Positions 9,170-17,557 of a stretch of 64,000 nt of DNA are shown piece by piece; positions within the stretch are counted from its first letter, which is position 1; every line of letters starts with the position of its first letter. The position numbers and the translations under genes are program-made. The DNA lies in NCBI RefSeq assembly GCF_009497655.1, contig NZ_CP023317.1:318501-382500 (forward strand), written 5' to 3'. The DNA is from Priestia megaterium (GTDB lineage Bacteria > Bacillota > Bacilli > Bacillales > Bacillaceae_H). Under the pieces are notes generated by a model, which saw only the letters and a program-made list of their open reading frames with translations, did no database searches and was not told the DNA's origin.

Positions 9170-10255
9170 TTGAAGCAAGAAGAATTATTTGAACAAGCAC
9201 GTGTATTTATAGAGACGTGTTACGCTGAACTTGAAAAAAGCGAAGCGGATAAAAATAAGCGGTTAAAAGAAATTCATCAGCAAATTATGTCACTCGGACA
9301 TTATGATCATACATTTGAAGAGCTAGAGCACGGAGCTCGTATGGCTTGGAGAAACAGCAATAAATGTATCGGACGACTATTTTGGCAATCGCTTAATGTA
9401 TTTGATAAGCGAGAGGCGATCACAGTTGAAGAGGTAAGAGACGCCCTTTTTCATCATATTGAATATGCAACAAATGACGGGAAAATCCGTCCTACTATTA
9501 CGGTGTTTAAACCAAAAATGAAGGCAAAAGAACCGGTTAGGATATGGAATCATCAGCTAATCCGCTATGCTGGGTATGAGACGGAATATGGTATGATAGG
9601 AGACCCTGATTCTGTTGCGTTCACGGAAGTTTGTCAAAAATTAGGATGGGAAGGTGAGAGAACTCACTTTGATGTTCTTCCTCTTGTCCTGCAAGTGAAT
9701 GAAGAGTCGCCTCGATATTTTGAGATTCCAAAACATTTAGTGAAGGAAGTAGCTATTACGCATCCAGAACTTCCTGAATTTGAAGACTTACAGTTAAAAT
9801 GGTACGCTGTCCCAATGATTTCAGATATGAAGCTAGAAATTGGAGGGATTGAGTACGTCGCAGCACCGTTTAATGGATGGTACATGGGGACTGAAATTGG
9901 TGCCCGAAATTTAGCGGACACGCATCGCTATAATCAACTTCCAAAAGTAGCTTCTATAATGGGATTGAACATGAATTATAATGCTACGCTTTGGAAGGAC
10001 AAAGCTCTTGTGGAATTAAACGTTGCAGTGCTTTCTTCTTTTAAACGAGAAGGCGTTAGCATTGTAGACCATCACACGGCTGCTCAGCAATTTCACTTGT
10101 TTGAAGAAAGAGAACAAAAAAATGGCCGGGAAGTGACTGGGAACTGGACATGGTTAATCCCACCGGTTTCACCAGCTACCACACATATTTTTCATAAGCC
10201 TTATAAAAATAAAGTATTATCACCAAATTATTTTTATCAAGACGCTGCTTATTAA
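9170..10255 (+). CDS. nos: nitric oxide synthase oxygenase
   Basis: Makes NO from L-arginine with tetrahydrobiopterin or tetrahydrofolate, using outside reductase partners because the bacterial enzyme lacks the reductase domain. The haem thiolate is Cys66 in [13 protein letters not shown]. Other family signatures are [23 protein letters not shown] and [15 protein letters not shown] at 9170 is the likely start: GGGGGG lies just upstream and the resulting 361 residues match B. subtilis NOS (about 363). The in-frame start at 9116 lacks a ribosome site. nsrR and hmp lie close downstream, forming an NO production/response group. Confidence 0.95.
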   Translation: MKQEELFEQARVFIETCYAELEKSEADKNKRLKEIHQQIMSLGHYDHTFEELEHGARMAWRNSNKCIGRLFWQSLNVFDKREAITVEEVRDALFHHIEYATNDGKIRPTITVFKPKMKAKEPVRIWNHQLIRYAGYETEYGMIGDPDSVAFTEVCQKLGWEGERTHFDVLPLVLQVNEESPRYFEIPKHLVKEVAITHPELPEFEDLQLKWYAVPMISDMKLEIGGIEYVAAPFNGWYMGTEIGARNLADTHRYNQLPKVASIMGLNMNYNATLWKDKALVELNVAVLSSFKREGVSIVDHHTAAQQFHLFEEREQKNGREVTGNWTWLIPPVSPATTHIFHKPYKNKVLSPNYFYQDAAY

Positions 10256-10261
10256 ATGAAC

Positions 10262-10292
10262 AAAAAAGAGAGTACAAATTTGTACTCTCTTA
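10262..10292. terminator. bidirectional terminator between nos and the DUF2639 gene
   Basis: AAGAGAGTACAAA and its exact complement form a loop-less palindrome flanked by an A run and T residues. It sits between converging genes. Confidence 0.8.
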
Positions 10293-10303
10293 TTACACGT
10301 TAA

Positions 10304-10435
10304 TTAATTTTTGTGTTTATCAAGCAAGTTAGCAAGTACATATGTTTTGTACTTTTCCACTTTGCGGCCTTCATGGTTGCGAACTCCTCGTTTTTTAAGT
10401 TCCTCAACATACCAACCTTTGCTTCCTACGTGCAT
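10304..10435 (-). CDS. small DUF2639-type protein (YflJ-like)
   Basis: A 43-residue basic protein beginning MHVGSKGWYVEELKKRG and ending LANLLDKHKN. The GSKGWY...ELK..G.R.HEGRK..YKTYVLANLL pattern matches the small DUF2639 (YflJ-like) family of Bacillus, recalled from memory. AAAGGG lies upstream on the minus strand. Function unknown. Confidence 0.75.
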   Translation of the reverse strand: MHVGSKGWYVEELKKRGVRNHEGRKVEKYKTYVLANLLDKHKN

Positions 10436-10607
10436 ACTCAAACACCCTTTCGTCATTTTTTAGGATGAACAGAATGAGGTTCATTGTCTGCTCGAATGGA
10501 GACATCTTGTCTTTCCAATACGTGCCTCATTGTAACATCTTTTATTTTATGATGAAAGGGAAAAAGGTCAAAAAAACGAGAATGATTTCAGGTGAATTTT
10601 AGTTTGT

Positions 10608-11057
10608 TCATTCCTCGTTTTTTTGAGATAGGAGGAGGAGGTTTAATTCGTCTTTATTTTGGATTAGATCTTCTAATGTATACTGATCTAACACTTTAAT
10701 GAAGGCTTGCATGGCTTCATGCAAAACACTTTTTAACTTGCAGACGGGGCTAATAATGCAGAAGTTTCCTTCACGGTCAAAACATTCAACAATATGAAAA
10801 TCTTCTTCAGTTTGACGTACCACTTTGCCAATATTAATGTCTTTTGGAAGCTGAGCTAAACGAATACCGCCGTTTCGTCCTCGGATCGTTTCAATTAAGC
10901 CAAGTTTTCCAAGTTCGTGAATGATTTTCATAAGATGGTTTTTTGAAATATTATACGCTTCAGCAATTTCTTTTATATTGCTTAGTTTATTATTATCGCG
11001 AACGCCTAAATATAATAAAACTCGCAGTGAGTAATCTGTATATTGTGTGAGCCTCAT
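10608..11057 (-). CDS. nsrR: nitric-oxide-sensing Rrf2 repressor
   Basis: Rrf2-family winged-helix repressor carrying an NO-sensitive 4Fe-4S cluster. Helix-turn-helix at about residues 25-60 (NIKEIAEAYNISKNHLMKII). The three cluster cysteines are Cys92, Cys100 and Cys106, with Asp8 at the position known as the fourth ligand in B. subtilis NsrR. The start is placed at MRLTQYTDYS (149 residues); the longer frame upstream lacks a ribosome site. Divergent from hmp, its classic target, with matching operators in the shared gap. Confidence 0.93.
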   Translation of the reverse strand: MRLTQYTDYSLRVLLYLGVRDNNKLSNIKEIAEAYNISKNHLMKIIHELGKLGLIETIRGRNGGIRLAQLPKDINIGKVVRQTEEDFHIVECFDREGNFCIISPVCKLKSVLHEAMQAFIKVLDQYTLEDLIQNKDELNLLLLSQKNEE

Positions 11058-11172
11058 CTTTTTACCTCTTCTCTTATCAGCAGCTGATATATCTATAATA
11101 GCATGTCTATATCTAAGAAATACAGAAAGAATGCTCACATTTTTGACAGGGTGAATTTGTGAACATTTCTTT

Positions 11173-11197
11173 AAATGTGTATATAAAATATATCTTT
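11173..11197. promoter_or_regulatory. possible upstream NsrR site
   Basis: AATGTGTAT and ATATATCTTT half-sites separated by a few A bases resemble the AT-rich NsrR operator. It is weaker than the site at 11221 and lies between nsrR and hmp. Confidence 0.45.
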
Positions 11198-11220
11198 TTA
11201 AGTAGGATATGAGTATTATA

Positions 11221-11243
11221 AAGATGTATTAAAAATATATCTT
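11221..11243. promoter_or_regulatory. NsrR operator at the hmp promoter
   Basis: Half-sites AAGATGTATT and AATATATCTT form an imperfect palindrome close to the known NsrR consensus (AAGATGYATTT and its complement). It lies 31 bases upstream of the hmp ATG, where bound NsrR would block transcription until NO damages the cluster. Confidence 0.75.
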
Positions 11244-11273
11244 TTAAAAATGAATCTTTCGGAGGCGAAAGTT

Positions 11274-12455
11274 ATGAAACAAACAACTATTTCTATTGTA
11301 AAAAGTACAGTTCCTGTTTTAGAAAAGCATGGTCAAGCAATCACAACTCGTTTTTATGAAATGCTTTTTGAACAGTATCCTTCTTTAAAAAATGTATTCA
11401 ACCAAACAAATCAAAAAACAGGACGTCAGCAAATGGCGTTAGCTAATACAGTTTATGCCGCTGCGCAGTACATCGATCGGCTTGAAACGCTGCTTCCAGT
11501 TGTGAAGCAAATCGCCCATAAACATCGCAGTATCGGCGTGAAAGCAGAGCACTATCCAATTGTCGGCGAGTTCTTATTAAAGGCAATTAAAGATGTTTTA
11601 AAAGAAGCTGCGACCGATGAGATTATGGAAGCTTGGAAAGAAGCTTACGGTGCCATTGCAGACGTATTCATAAGTGTGGAGCAAGAGTTATATGAAGAAG
11701 CTGAAGAAAAAGGATGGAAAGATTATAAAAAACTAATGGTTCATAAAAAAGTAAAAGAAGCAGAAGGCGTGTACTCGTTTTATTTAGTATCACCTGATCA
11801 AAAAGCACTGCCTGCTTTTCTGCCAGGTCAGTACGTGAGTGTACGAATTCTTGGTCAAGAATATTTATCCATTCGCCAGTACAGCTTATCTGGCTATCCA
11901 AACCAACCATACTATAAAATTACGGTGAAAAAAGAAAAACAAATGGAAGACGGGGTCGTGTCAACGTATTTACATGATCAATTGAAAGAAGGAGACTTGC
12001 TTGAAGTCAGCGTTCCAGCAGGAGATTTTGTCTTAAAAGAAAATAATAAATCAGTATTTATCAGCGGAGGTGTAGGAATTACTCCAATGATGTCAATGCT
12101 TCATCAAGCATTGGAAAACAATCAAGAAGTAACATTTATTCACAGTGCTAAAAATGAGCAGTTTCATGCAATGAAACGAGAGCTTCAATCGTTGTCAGAG
12201 ACATATACGTTTGAACAGCACGTTTTCTATAGTCAAGCGCAAACAGATCAGCATGATGAAAACATAACGTATGGTCGCTTAACTAAAAAAGAGCTAGCTA
12301 AATATGCCGGCGATAAACATGCATATTATTATGTTTGTGGATCTTCTTCATTTACACAAATGGTGTTAGAAGGCCTAGATGAAATGGGCATTTCCCAAGA
12401 AAATATCATGTATGAATCGTTTGGCCCGAAAATGAGTATGACTCCTTCCGCATAA
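11274..12455 (+). CDS. hmp: flavohaemoglobin, nitric oxide dioxygenase
   Basis: Converts NO and oxygen to nitrate using NAD(P)H. Residues about 1-137 are the globin domain (proximal His in KHRSIGVKAEHYPIVG). The FAD-binding domain follows with QYVSVRI and RQYSLSGYP. The NAD domain has FISGGVGITPMMSML and YYVCGSSSFT. ATG at 11274 has GGAGG eight bases upstream and gives 393 residues, normal for Hmp. Controlled by NsrR from the divergent gene. With nos close by, it gives the cell both a source and a sink of NO. Confidence 0.96.
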   Translation: MKQTTISIVKSTVPVLEKHGQAITTRFYEMLFEQYPSLKNVFNQTNQKTGRQQMALANTVYAAAQYIDRLETLLPVVKQIAHKHRSIGVKAEHYPIVGEFLLKAIKDVLKEAATDEIMEAWKEAYGAIADVFISVEQELYEEAEEKGWKDYKKLMVHKKVKEAEGVYSFYLVSPDQKALPAFLPGQYVSVRILGQEYLSIRQYSLSGYPNQPYYKITVKKEKQMEDGVVSTYLHDQLKEGDLLEVSVPAGDFVLKENNKSVFISGGVGITPMMSMLHQALENNQEVTFIHSAKNEQFHAMKRELQSLSETYTFEQHVFYSQAQTDQHDENITYGRLTKKELAKYAGDKHAYYYVCGSSSFTQMVLEGLDEMGISQENIMYESFGPKMSMTPSA

Positions 12456-12472
12456 ATGTATGGAAAAAGGGT

Positions 12473-12508
12473 AAAAAGCTAACAGTAGACAATACTGTTA
12501 GCTTTTTT
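12473..12508 (+). terminator. terminator after hmp
   Basis: AAGCTAACAGTA pairs with TACTGTTAGCTT around five bases, followed by T. It ends only 4 bases before the next ribosome binding site. Confidence 0.85.
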
Positions 12509-12526
12509 ATGAAAGGGAGTTTAAAG

Positions 12527-13816
12527 ATGACAAATAAGCAGTATGACATGGTGGGAATAGGAATAGGCCCTTTTAATTTAGGCTTAGCGGCCCTTGCTGA
12601 GCCTCTTGATGAAATTGATGCAGTCTTCTTTGATAAAGAAGAGAAATTTGAATGGCATCCGGGCATGTTAATTGACGGTACGGACTTGCAGATTCCGTTT
12701 CTAGCAGACTTAGTTACATTTGCAGATCCAACAAGCCCCTATTCTTTTCTAAATTATATTCACAAGCAAAAGCGCTTGTATCCGTTCTTTTTCTTTAATC
12801 GTTTTGACATTCCGCGTCAAGAATACAACGAGTACGCAAAATGGGTAGCGGAGCAGCTATCTTCCTGCCACTTTTCTTCAAAAGTTGTGGACGTGATACC
12901 AAAAAATGAAGAAGAGTATTATGAAGTAAAGGTAGAAACACCTGAGGGAATTCAAACGGTAAATGCTAAACACGTTGTAATGGGAACAGGAAGCATTCCA
13001 CTTGTGCCTCCGGCTTTTGAAGAAAAGCTAAATGAGCATATTTTACACAGCAGCGGCTATTTACATAAAAAAGAAGAGATTCAAAAAGGAAAGCATGTAA
13101 CGATCGTTGGTTCAGGGCAAAGTGCTGCCGAGATTTTTCTGGATTTACTAGAAGAACAGACTGAACATCATTACCACCTTACATGGTTTACAAGATCCTC
13201 TAATTTTTTTCAGCTTGATCAATCCAAGCTTGCTCAAGAGTTATTTTCGCCAGACTATGTAGATTACTTTCATTCGCTGGCTTTTGAGGAACGTACAAGC
13301 ACGGTAGAAGATTTAAACCCCCTACGTCACGGAATTGAATCTTCTACCTTAACGAAAATCTATGATTTACTCTATCATCGTTCACTTAAAGGAAGAGTAC
13401 CCGTTACGATTCAAGCTTCGACTGAAGTAAGTGACATTCATAAAAAAGCAAATGGATATGAGCTGGAGTGTAAACAATTAAAGGCTGATCGCTCTTTTCA
13501 ATACGAAGCGGATCGTTTGATATTATCCACGGGCTATAAGCCAAAGATTTCGCCGTTCATCGAACGAATAAAAGATGATATCGAATGGGAAGATGACAAG
13601 CGTTTCAACGTCACAAAAGATTACCGGCTTGTCTTTAAACAACCCCGTAACCACCACTTTTTTACGTTAACTAACATTGAACATTCACACGGATCTGGCG
13701 CAACAAATCTTGGTTTATCCGTTCAGCGTAATCAGCGTATTCTGAACGTAATTGCAGGTAGAGATGTGTATCCAGTTCCAGAAGAGACGACGTTTCAGAC
13801 ATTTAATTTGTTTTGA
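12527..13816 (+). CDS. siderophore-type amine N-hydroxylase (lysine/diaminopropane N-monooxygenase family)
   Basis: FAD- and NADPH-dependent N-hydroxylating monooxygenase of the IucD/RhbE family, which makes hydroxamate precursors. FAD-binding GIGIGPFNLGLAAL (about residue 10), NADPH-binding VTIVGSGQSAAEIF (about residue 197), and the C-terminal LSTGYKP and GLSVQRNQRIL segments are all present. ATG at 12527 is preceded by AAAGGGAG; 429 residues. P. megaterium is known for schizokinen, which needs N-hydroxylated diaminopropane, so that substrate is plausible but not shown. No IucA/IucC-type synthetase is in the window, so the gene is an orphan here. Confidence 0.88.
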   Translation: MTNKQYDMVGIGIGPFNLGLAALAEPLDEIDAVFFDKEEKFEWHPGMLIDGTDLQIPFLADLVTFADPTSPYSFLNYIHKQKRLYPFFFFNRFDIPRQEYNEYAKWVAEQLSSCHFSSKVVDVIPKNEEEYYEVKVETPEGIQTVNAKHVVMGTGSIPLVPPAFEEKLNEHILHSSGYLHKKEEIQKGKHVTIVGSGQSAAEIFLDLLEEQTEHHYHLTWFTRSSNFFQLDQSKLAQELFSPDYVDYFHSLAFEERTSTVEDLNPLRHGIESSTLTKIYDLLYHRSLKGRVPVTIQASTEVSDIHKKANGYELECKQLKADRSFQYEADRLILSTGYKPKISPFIERIKDDIEWEDDKRFNVTKDYRLVFKQPRNHHFFTLTNIEHSHGSGATNLGLSVQRNQRILNVIAGRDVYPVPEETTFQTFNLF

Positions 13817-13886
13817 ATGTCTGATTTATAAAAACCTGCACTGTGTTTTTAGATTATTGTAGAAAAGTTTTTTACTCATAAACCAT

Positions 13887-13911
13887 GTTTAAAAGAATAG
13901 TGTACGGGTAT
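13887..13911 (+). promoter_or_regulatory. sigma-B promoter of the yfkM-like gene
   Basis: GTTTAA, 13 bases, GGGTAT: an exact match to the general-stress sigma-B consensus. It ends 49 bases before the start codon of the DJ-1 family gene, whose B. subtilis counterpart is a general stress protein. Confidence 0.85.
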
Positions 13912-13959
13912 TTTATTTATAGAACATTAGTACACAAATCAATTAAGGAGTTGCTTAGA

Positions 13960-14472
13960 ATGAGTAAGAAAATTGCAGTATTAGTAACAGATTTATTTGA
14001 AGATGTGGAATATACAGATCCAGCCAAAGCCTTTGAAGAAGAAGGCCATACGCTAACAAAAATCGATGTGAAAACAGGCGAAGTAACAGGTAAACAAGGC
14101 GAAACAACATTAACAATTGATAAAGCAATTGCCGATGTAAAACCAGAAGATTTTGACGCATTGTTTTTACCCGGAGGCTTCTCACCAGATATCTTGCGTG
14201 CGGACGATCAAGTCGTAGCTTTTACAAAATCATTTATGGATGAAGGCAAACCGGTTATGGCTATTTGTCACGGGCCACAGCTGCTAATCAATGCTGAAAC
14301 ATTAAAAGGACGTGACGTAACTGGTTTCAAATCAATTGCTATTGATTTGAAAAATGCAGGCGCAAACTTCCATGATAAAGAAGTTGTGGTATGCGGTAAT
14401 CAACTAGTTACAAGCCGTACACCAGATGATATGGAAGCATTCGTACGTGAATCAGTAAACGTCTTAAAATAA
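13960..14472 (+). CDS. yfkM: DJ-1/PfpI family general stress protein
   Basis: Single-domain DJ-1/PfpI protein of 170 residues. The nucleophile-elbow cysteine is in MAICHGPQLL (about residue 104) and the acidic partner is in LFEDVEYTDP near the N terminus. ATG at 13960 follows AAGGAG; the longer frame would start inside the sigma-B promoter. Family members act as chaperones, glyoxalases or protein deglycases; the exact activity is not clear here. Stress control is shown by the promoter. Confidence 0.88.
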   Translation: MSKKIAVLVTDLFEDVEYTDPAKAFEEEGHTLTKIDVKTGEVTGKQGETTLTIDKAIADVKPEDFDALFLPGGFSPDILRADDQVVAFTKSFMDEGKPVMAICHGPQLLINAETLKGRDVTGFKSIAIDLKNAGANFHDKEVVVCGNQLVTSRTPDDMEAFVRESVNVLK

Positions 14473-14499
14473 GTAAATAATATTAGTAAAACTTTCTGT

Positions 14500-14546
14500 A
14501 AAAGGCGATAACAGGGTGGTTTACCACTCTGTTGTCGCCTTTTTTG
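14500..14546 (+). terminator. terminator after yfkM
   Basis: A long hairpin, AAAAGGCGATAACAGGGTGGT against ACCACTCTGTTGTCGCCTTTT with single mismatches, then T. Confidence 0.85.
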
Positions 14547-14695
14547 TATGTAACGTTTTTGACGAGGAATTTACAGTTATATTACCGCATTGGATGAAGC
14601 TGTTTTTCAAAGTATATGAAAACCTTTTACTATCAATAGCTGGAAGTCGCGTAATATAATCGAAATATTTTTTACATAAGTGTGAGTATAATTTT

Positions 14696-14787
14696 GGTAG
14701 CTTAAAAGACGTTGCGAGTTTCATAGTTTTCGTGCAACAATGAGGATGCATCACGAGGTTGGCTTGCTACAAGCTTAGATGCGTTGC
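14696..14787 (+). other. possible structured leader upstream of the CAP gene
   Basis: The 284 bases between the yfkM terminator and the CAP gene hold no gene. GGTAGC (14696) can pair with GCTAC (14766), enclosing a GTTGC (14711)/GCAAC (14734) stem. A second GTTGC at 14783 competes for the same GCAAC. This is suggestive of an RNA structure only; I recognise no known class. Confidence 0.35.
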
Positions 14788-14830
14788 GGTTTTACAAAAA
14801 ACTTTATTATCACATAGGAGGATTTCAAAC

Positions 14831-15577
14831 ATGAAGAAAAGGTTTCGTATTGCCACTGTCGCAGGTGCCGTATCATTAGGATTACTAACAGCAGGACAAG
14901 CAAATGCAGCAGCTCCTGATTGCAACACTCCAAAACAAATTACCATTAAAGATGCTCAAGCAGCACAAAATATAAATGTAGACGAGCTATTAAAGAAATT
15001 TAACGCTCAAGGACAATCTGCTCAAGCAGCAGCTCCACAGCAAGAAACACAAGCACCAGATCAAGCTGAAGCAGCTCCACAGGAACAAGCAAAAGCACCA
15101 GAGCAAAGTGAAGAGGCAAAAGCTCCTGAGCAAACACAGCAAAACACAAAAGCTCAACAATCAGAAAATACTGATAAAGCAGAACAAACAAAAGATGCTA
15201 GTCAATTTGAACAAAAAGTAGTAGATTTAGTAAACCAAGAACGTCAAAAACAAGGTTTAAAGCCTTTAACACTTAACAAAAAATTAAGTGACGTTGCGCG
15301 CACTAAATCAAAAGATATGATGGACAAAGGGTACTTTGACCACAATTCACCAACATATGGTTCACCATTTGATATGATGAAACAATTCGGCATTGAATAT
15401 ACAACTGCAGGTGAAAACATTGCAAAAGGTCAGCAATCTCCTGAAGATGTAATGAATGCTTGGATGAATAGTGACGGTCACCGCAAAAATATTCTAAACC
15501 CTGATTTCACTGAAATTGGTGTTGGATACGTAAAAGGTGATACTACGTACTGGACTCAACAATTTATCGGTAAGTAA
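14831..15577 (+). CDS. secreted CAP-domain protein (YkwD-like)
   Basis: 248 residues with a clear signal peptide (RIATVAGAVSLGLLTAGQANA). A low-complexity Ala/Gln/Pro/Glu segment (about residues 60-120: QAPDQAEAAPQEQ, KAPEQTQQN) follows. A C-terminal CAP/SCP domain of about 120 residues has FDHNSPTYGSPFDMM, TAGENIAKG and SDGHRKNILNPDFTEIGVGY, including the conserved His and Glu residues. ATG at 14831 has TAGGAGG ten bases upstream. Bacillus proteins of this type are secreted or linked to spores; biochemical function unknown. Confidence 0.88.
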   Translation: MKKRFRIATVAGAVSLGLLTAGQANAAAPDCNTPKQITIKDAQAAQNINVDELLKKFNAQGQSAQAAAPQQETQAPDQAEAAPQEQAKAPEQSEEAKAPEQTQQNTKAQQSENTDKAEQTKDASQFEQKVVDLVNQERQKQGLKPLTLNKKLSDVARTKSKDMMDKGYFDHNSPTYGSPFDMMKQFGIEYTTAGENIAKGQQSPEDVMNAWMNSDGHRKNILNPDFTEIGVGYVKGDTTYWTQQFIGK

Positions 15578-15580
15578 TAC

Positions 15581-15610
15581 AAAAAGAGCAGGATATACCT
15601 GCTCTTTTTT
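15581..15610 (+). terminator. terminator after the CAP gene
   Basis: AAAAGAGCAGG pairs with CCTGCTCTTTT around ATATA; a T run follows. Confidence 0.88.
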
Positions 15611-15612
15611 GC

Positions 15613-15637
15613 GTTTTTAGCTGTCCAATTTGGGTAT
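15613..15637 (+). promoter_or_regulatory. possible sigma-B promoter of a small ORF
   Basis: GTTTTT, 13 bases, GGGTAT. The -10 half is exact and the -35 half has the core GTTT. It lies 35 bases before the small gene at 15672. Confidence 0.5.
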
Positions 15638-15671
15638 AGTAAAGTAAGAACACGTAAAGGAGTGCCTTAAA

Positions 15672-15788
15672 TTGGGACGTATAGTAAAAAAAATTCTAGT
15701 CGCTGTTTTTCCTATCCTGTTAAAAGAAGGATATCGTCATTATAAAAATCGTAAAACTCGAACTACCCCCTCTAAAGGGTATAAATAA
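15672..15788 (+). CDS. small basic protein of 38 residues, unknown function
   Basis: TTG start with AAAGGAG upstream (about 15655). The protein begins MGRIVKKILVAVFPILLKEG and ends in a very basic tail (YKNRKTRTTPSKGYK): a short hydrophobic stretch, then 9 Lys/Arg. It is bracketed by terminators and has its own candidate promoter, which supports a real gene. Not recognised. Confidence 0.6.
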   Translation: MGRIVKKILVAVFPILLKEGYRHYKNRKTRTTPSKGYK

Positions 15789-15812
15789 AAAGGACTCGAA
15801 AGAGTCCTTTTT
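15787..15812. terminator. bidirectional terminator between the small ORF and adeC
   Basis: AAAAAGGACTC pairs with GAGTCCTTTTT around GAAA, between converging genes. Confidence 0.85.
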
Positions 15813-15815
15813 ATT

Positions 15816-17552
15816 TTATGCTTGAACAGGGATATGCTTAAATTCTTTTACGTTAAATAATCCTTTGTCGGTTAATTTTAGACATGGAATAACAGGTAAG
15901 CTCAAGAAAGATAAAGTCAGCAACGGATTGAATTTCTGTGAGATATCGAGATCATGAAGAGCCCCGTGAAGCTGCTTAAGTAAGCTATTTACTTCATTGT
16001 AAGGGTGAGGTGACATTAACCCTCCGATGGAAAGAGGGAGGGAACCAATCACTTCATTATCTTTTACAATAACAATACCTCCGCCGATTTCTTCAATTGC
16101 CGCAATTGCTTTTGCTAAATCCTCATCATTTGTTCCTACGGCTACGATATTATGTGAATCGTGAGCAATCGTAGTAGCGAGCGCTCCATCTTTTAACTGA
16201 AATCCTTTTACGATCCCAAGACCAATATTTCCTGTTAGATGATGGCGCTCAACAACAGCCATTTTCAGCTGATCGTTTTCTACAGAAGGCTGAAATTCGT
16301 TTTGCTTTACTTGAACTTCTTCTACAATATGATTTGTAAGCAGGCTGTTTGGATTAATTTCAATAATATTAGCCCGATTGTGCTGAAGTGGTATCGTAAG
16401 TTTGTTAATAGAAAACTCTTTCAAATGAACAGAATTCATTAGTTCTGTCGGAAGATCAATTTGTTCTTCTTGCACAGACAGCATCTCTCCATTTTCAGCA
16501 ATAAGCTCTCCGTTTTGATAAACATGTGCTGCAGATATATCAGTTAAGTCGTCCAACAGAATAAAATCAGCTTTGTAACCAGGAGCAACCGCCCCTCTAT
16601 CTTTTAACCCGTAGCATTCAGCGGCATTTAATGAAGCCATTTGAATCGCAATTAACGGATCCAGCCCGAGTTCAATAGCAAAACGAACATTGTAATCAAT
16701 AGAGCCTTCCGTTAATAAATCATCTAGATGTTTGTCATCGGTACAGAATAAAAATCTGCGCGCGTTGCGTTCATTTACAGCAGGTAACAATTGTTTCAAA
16801 TCTTTAGCAACAGAACCTTGGCGGATTAGAACATACATCCCGCGCTGAATACGTTCAATTGCTTCTTCTGCTGTTACGCATTCATGATCTGTTGAAATAT
16901 TAGCGGTACGATAAATGTTAACGCCCGTGGCATCTAGCCCTGAGCCGTGCCCATCAATTACGCCGTTTGCATCGTTAGCTGCTTGTAATTTATCGAGCAT
17001 ATCGTCATCTCCATCTCGAACAGCAGGGAAATCCATCACTTCTGCTAATCCAAGCACGCGAGAGTGAGAGAAAAATGGCGCTAAGTCAGCTGCTTTTAAG
17101 ACGGCTCCAGAGCTTTCAAAAGGAGTTGCTGGCACGCTTGAAGGTAAGTTCACAAATACGTCTAAAGGAATGGAATCCGAGTTTTGAAGCATAAACTCAA
17201 TGCCAGATTTCCCTGAAACATTCGCAACTTCATGAGGATCCGTTACGACAGTTGTAACACCTCTAGGTACAAGAAGTTTTGAGAACTCTTTAGGTGTAAC
17301 CATTGATGATTCAATGTGAACGTGTCCATCAATGAACGTAGGCGAAATGTATTTTCCTTTTGCATCAACGACGTTATTCCCGTCGTATTGACCTATTCCA
17401 ACAATCACTCCATCAGCAATCGCAATATCGGCTTCAATGATGGAAAGCGTAAAGACATCGATAATTTTCCCGTTTTTCACTACAAGATCTGCAGGTGTTT
17501 TTTTATTGGCAACAGCAAGCTGTTTTTTTAAGGTTGTTTTTGTATTTGACAT
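15816..17552 (-). CDS. adeC: adenine deaminase
   Basis: Deaminates adenine to hypoxanthine in purine salvage. Amidohydrolase-superfamily metal enzyme: FIDGHVHIESSM supplies the HxH metal ligands, GHGSG the later His and FCTDDKHLDDL the Asp. The C-terminal adenine-deaminase domain ends near residue 578, the family's usual length. The start is at MSNTKTTLKK, with GAGGAG upstream on the minus strand. The upstream in-frame start at 17588 lies inside the sequestering hairpin and is rejected. A guanine-class purine riboswitch precedes it. Confidence 0.95.
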   Translation of the reverse strand: MSNTKTTLKKQLAVANKKTPADLVVKNGKIIDVFTLSIIEADIAIADGVIVGIGQYDGNNVVDAKGKYISPTFIDGHVHIESSMVTPKEFSKLLVPRGVTTVVTDPHEVANVSGKSGIEFMLQNSDSIPLDVFVNLPSSVPATPFESSGAVLKAADLAPFFSHSRVLGLAEVMDFPAVRDGDDDMLDKLQAANDANGVIDGHGSGLDATGVNIYRTANISTDHECVTAEEAIERIQRGMYVLIRQGSVAKDLKQLLPAVNERNARRFLFCTDDKHLDDLLTEGSIDYNVRFAIELGLDPLIAIQMASLNAAECYGLKDRGAVAPGYKADFILLDDLTDISAAHVYQNGELIAENGEMLSVQEEQIDLPTELMNSVHLKEFSINKLTIPLQHNRANIIEINPNSLLTNHIVEEVQVKQNEFQPSVENDQLKMAVVERHHLTGNIGLGIVKGFQLKDGALATTIAHDSHNIVAVGTNDEDLAKAIAAIEEIGGGIVIVKDNEVIGSLPLSIGGLMSPHPYNEVNSLLKQLHGALHDLDISQKFNPLLTLSFLSLPVIPCLKLTDKGLFNVKEFKHIPVQA

Positions 17553-17557
17553 GAATG

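Noticed and set aside
14545..14830. c-di-AMP (ydaO) or c-di-GMP riboswitch before the CAP gene
   Set aside because: The conserved core sequences of neither class are present.
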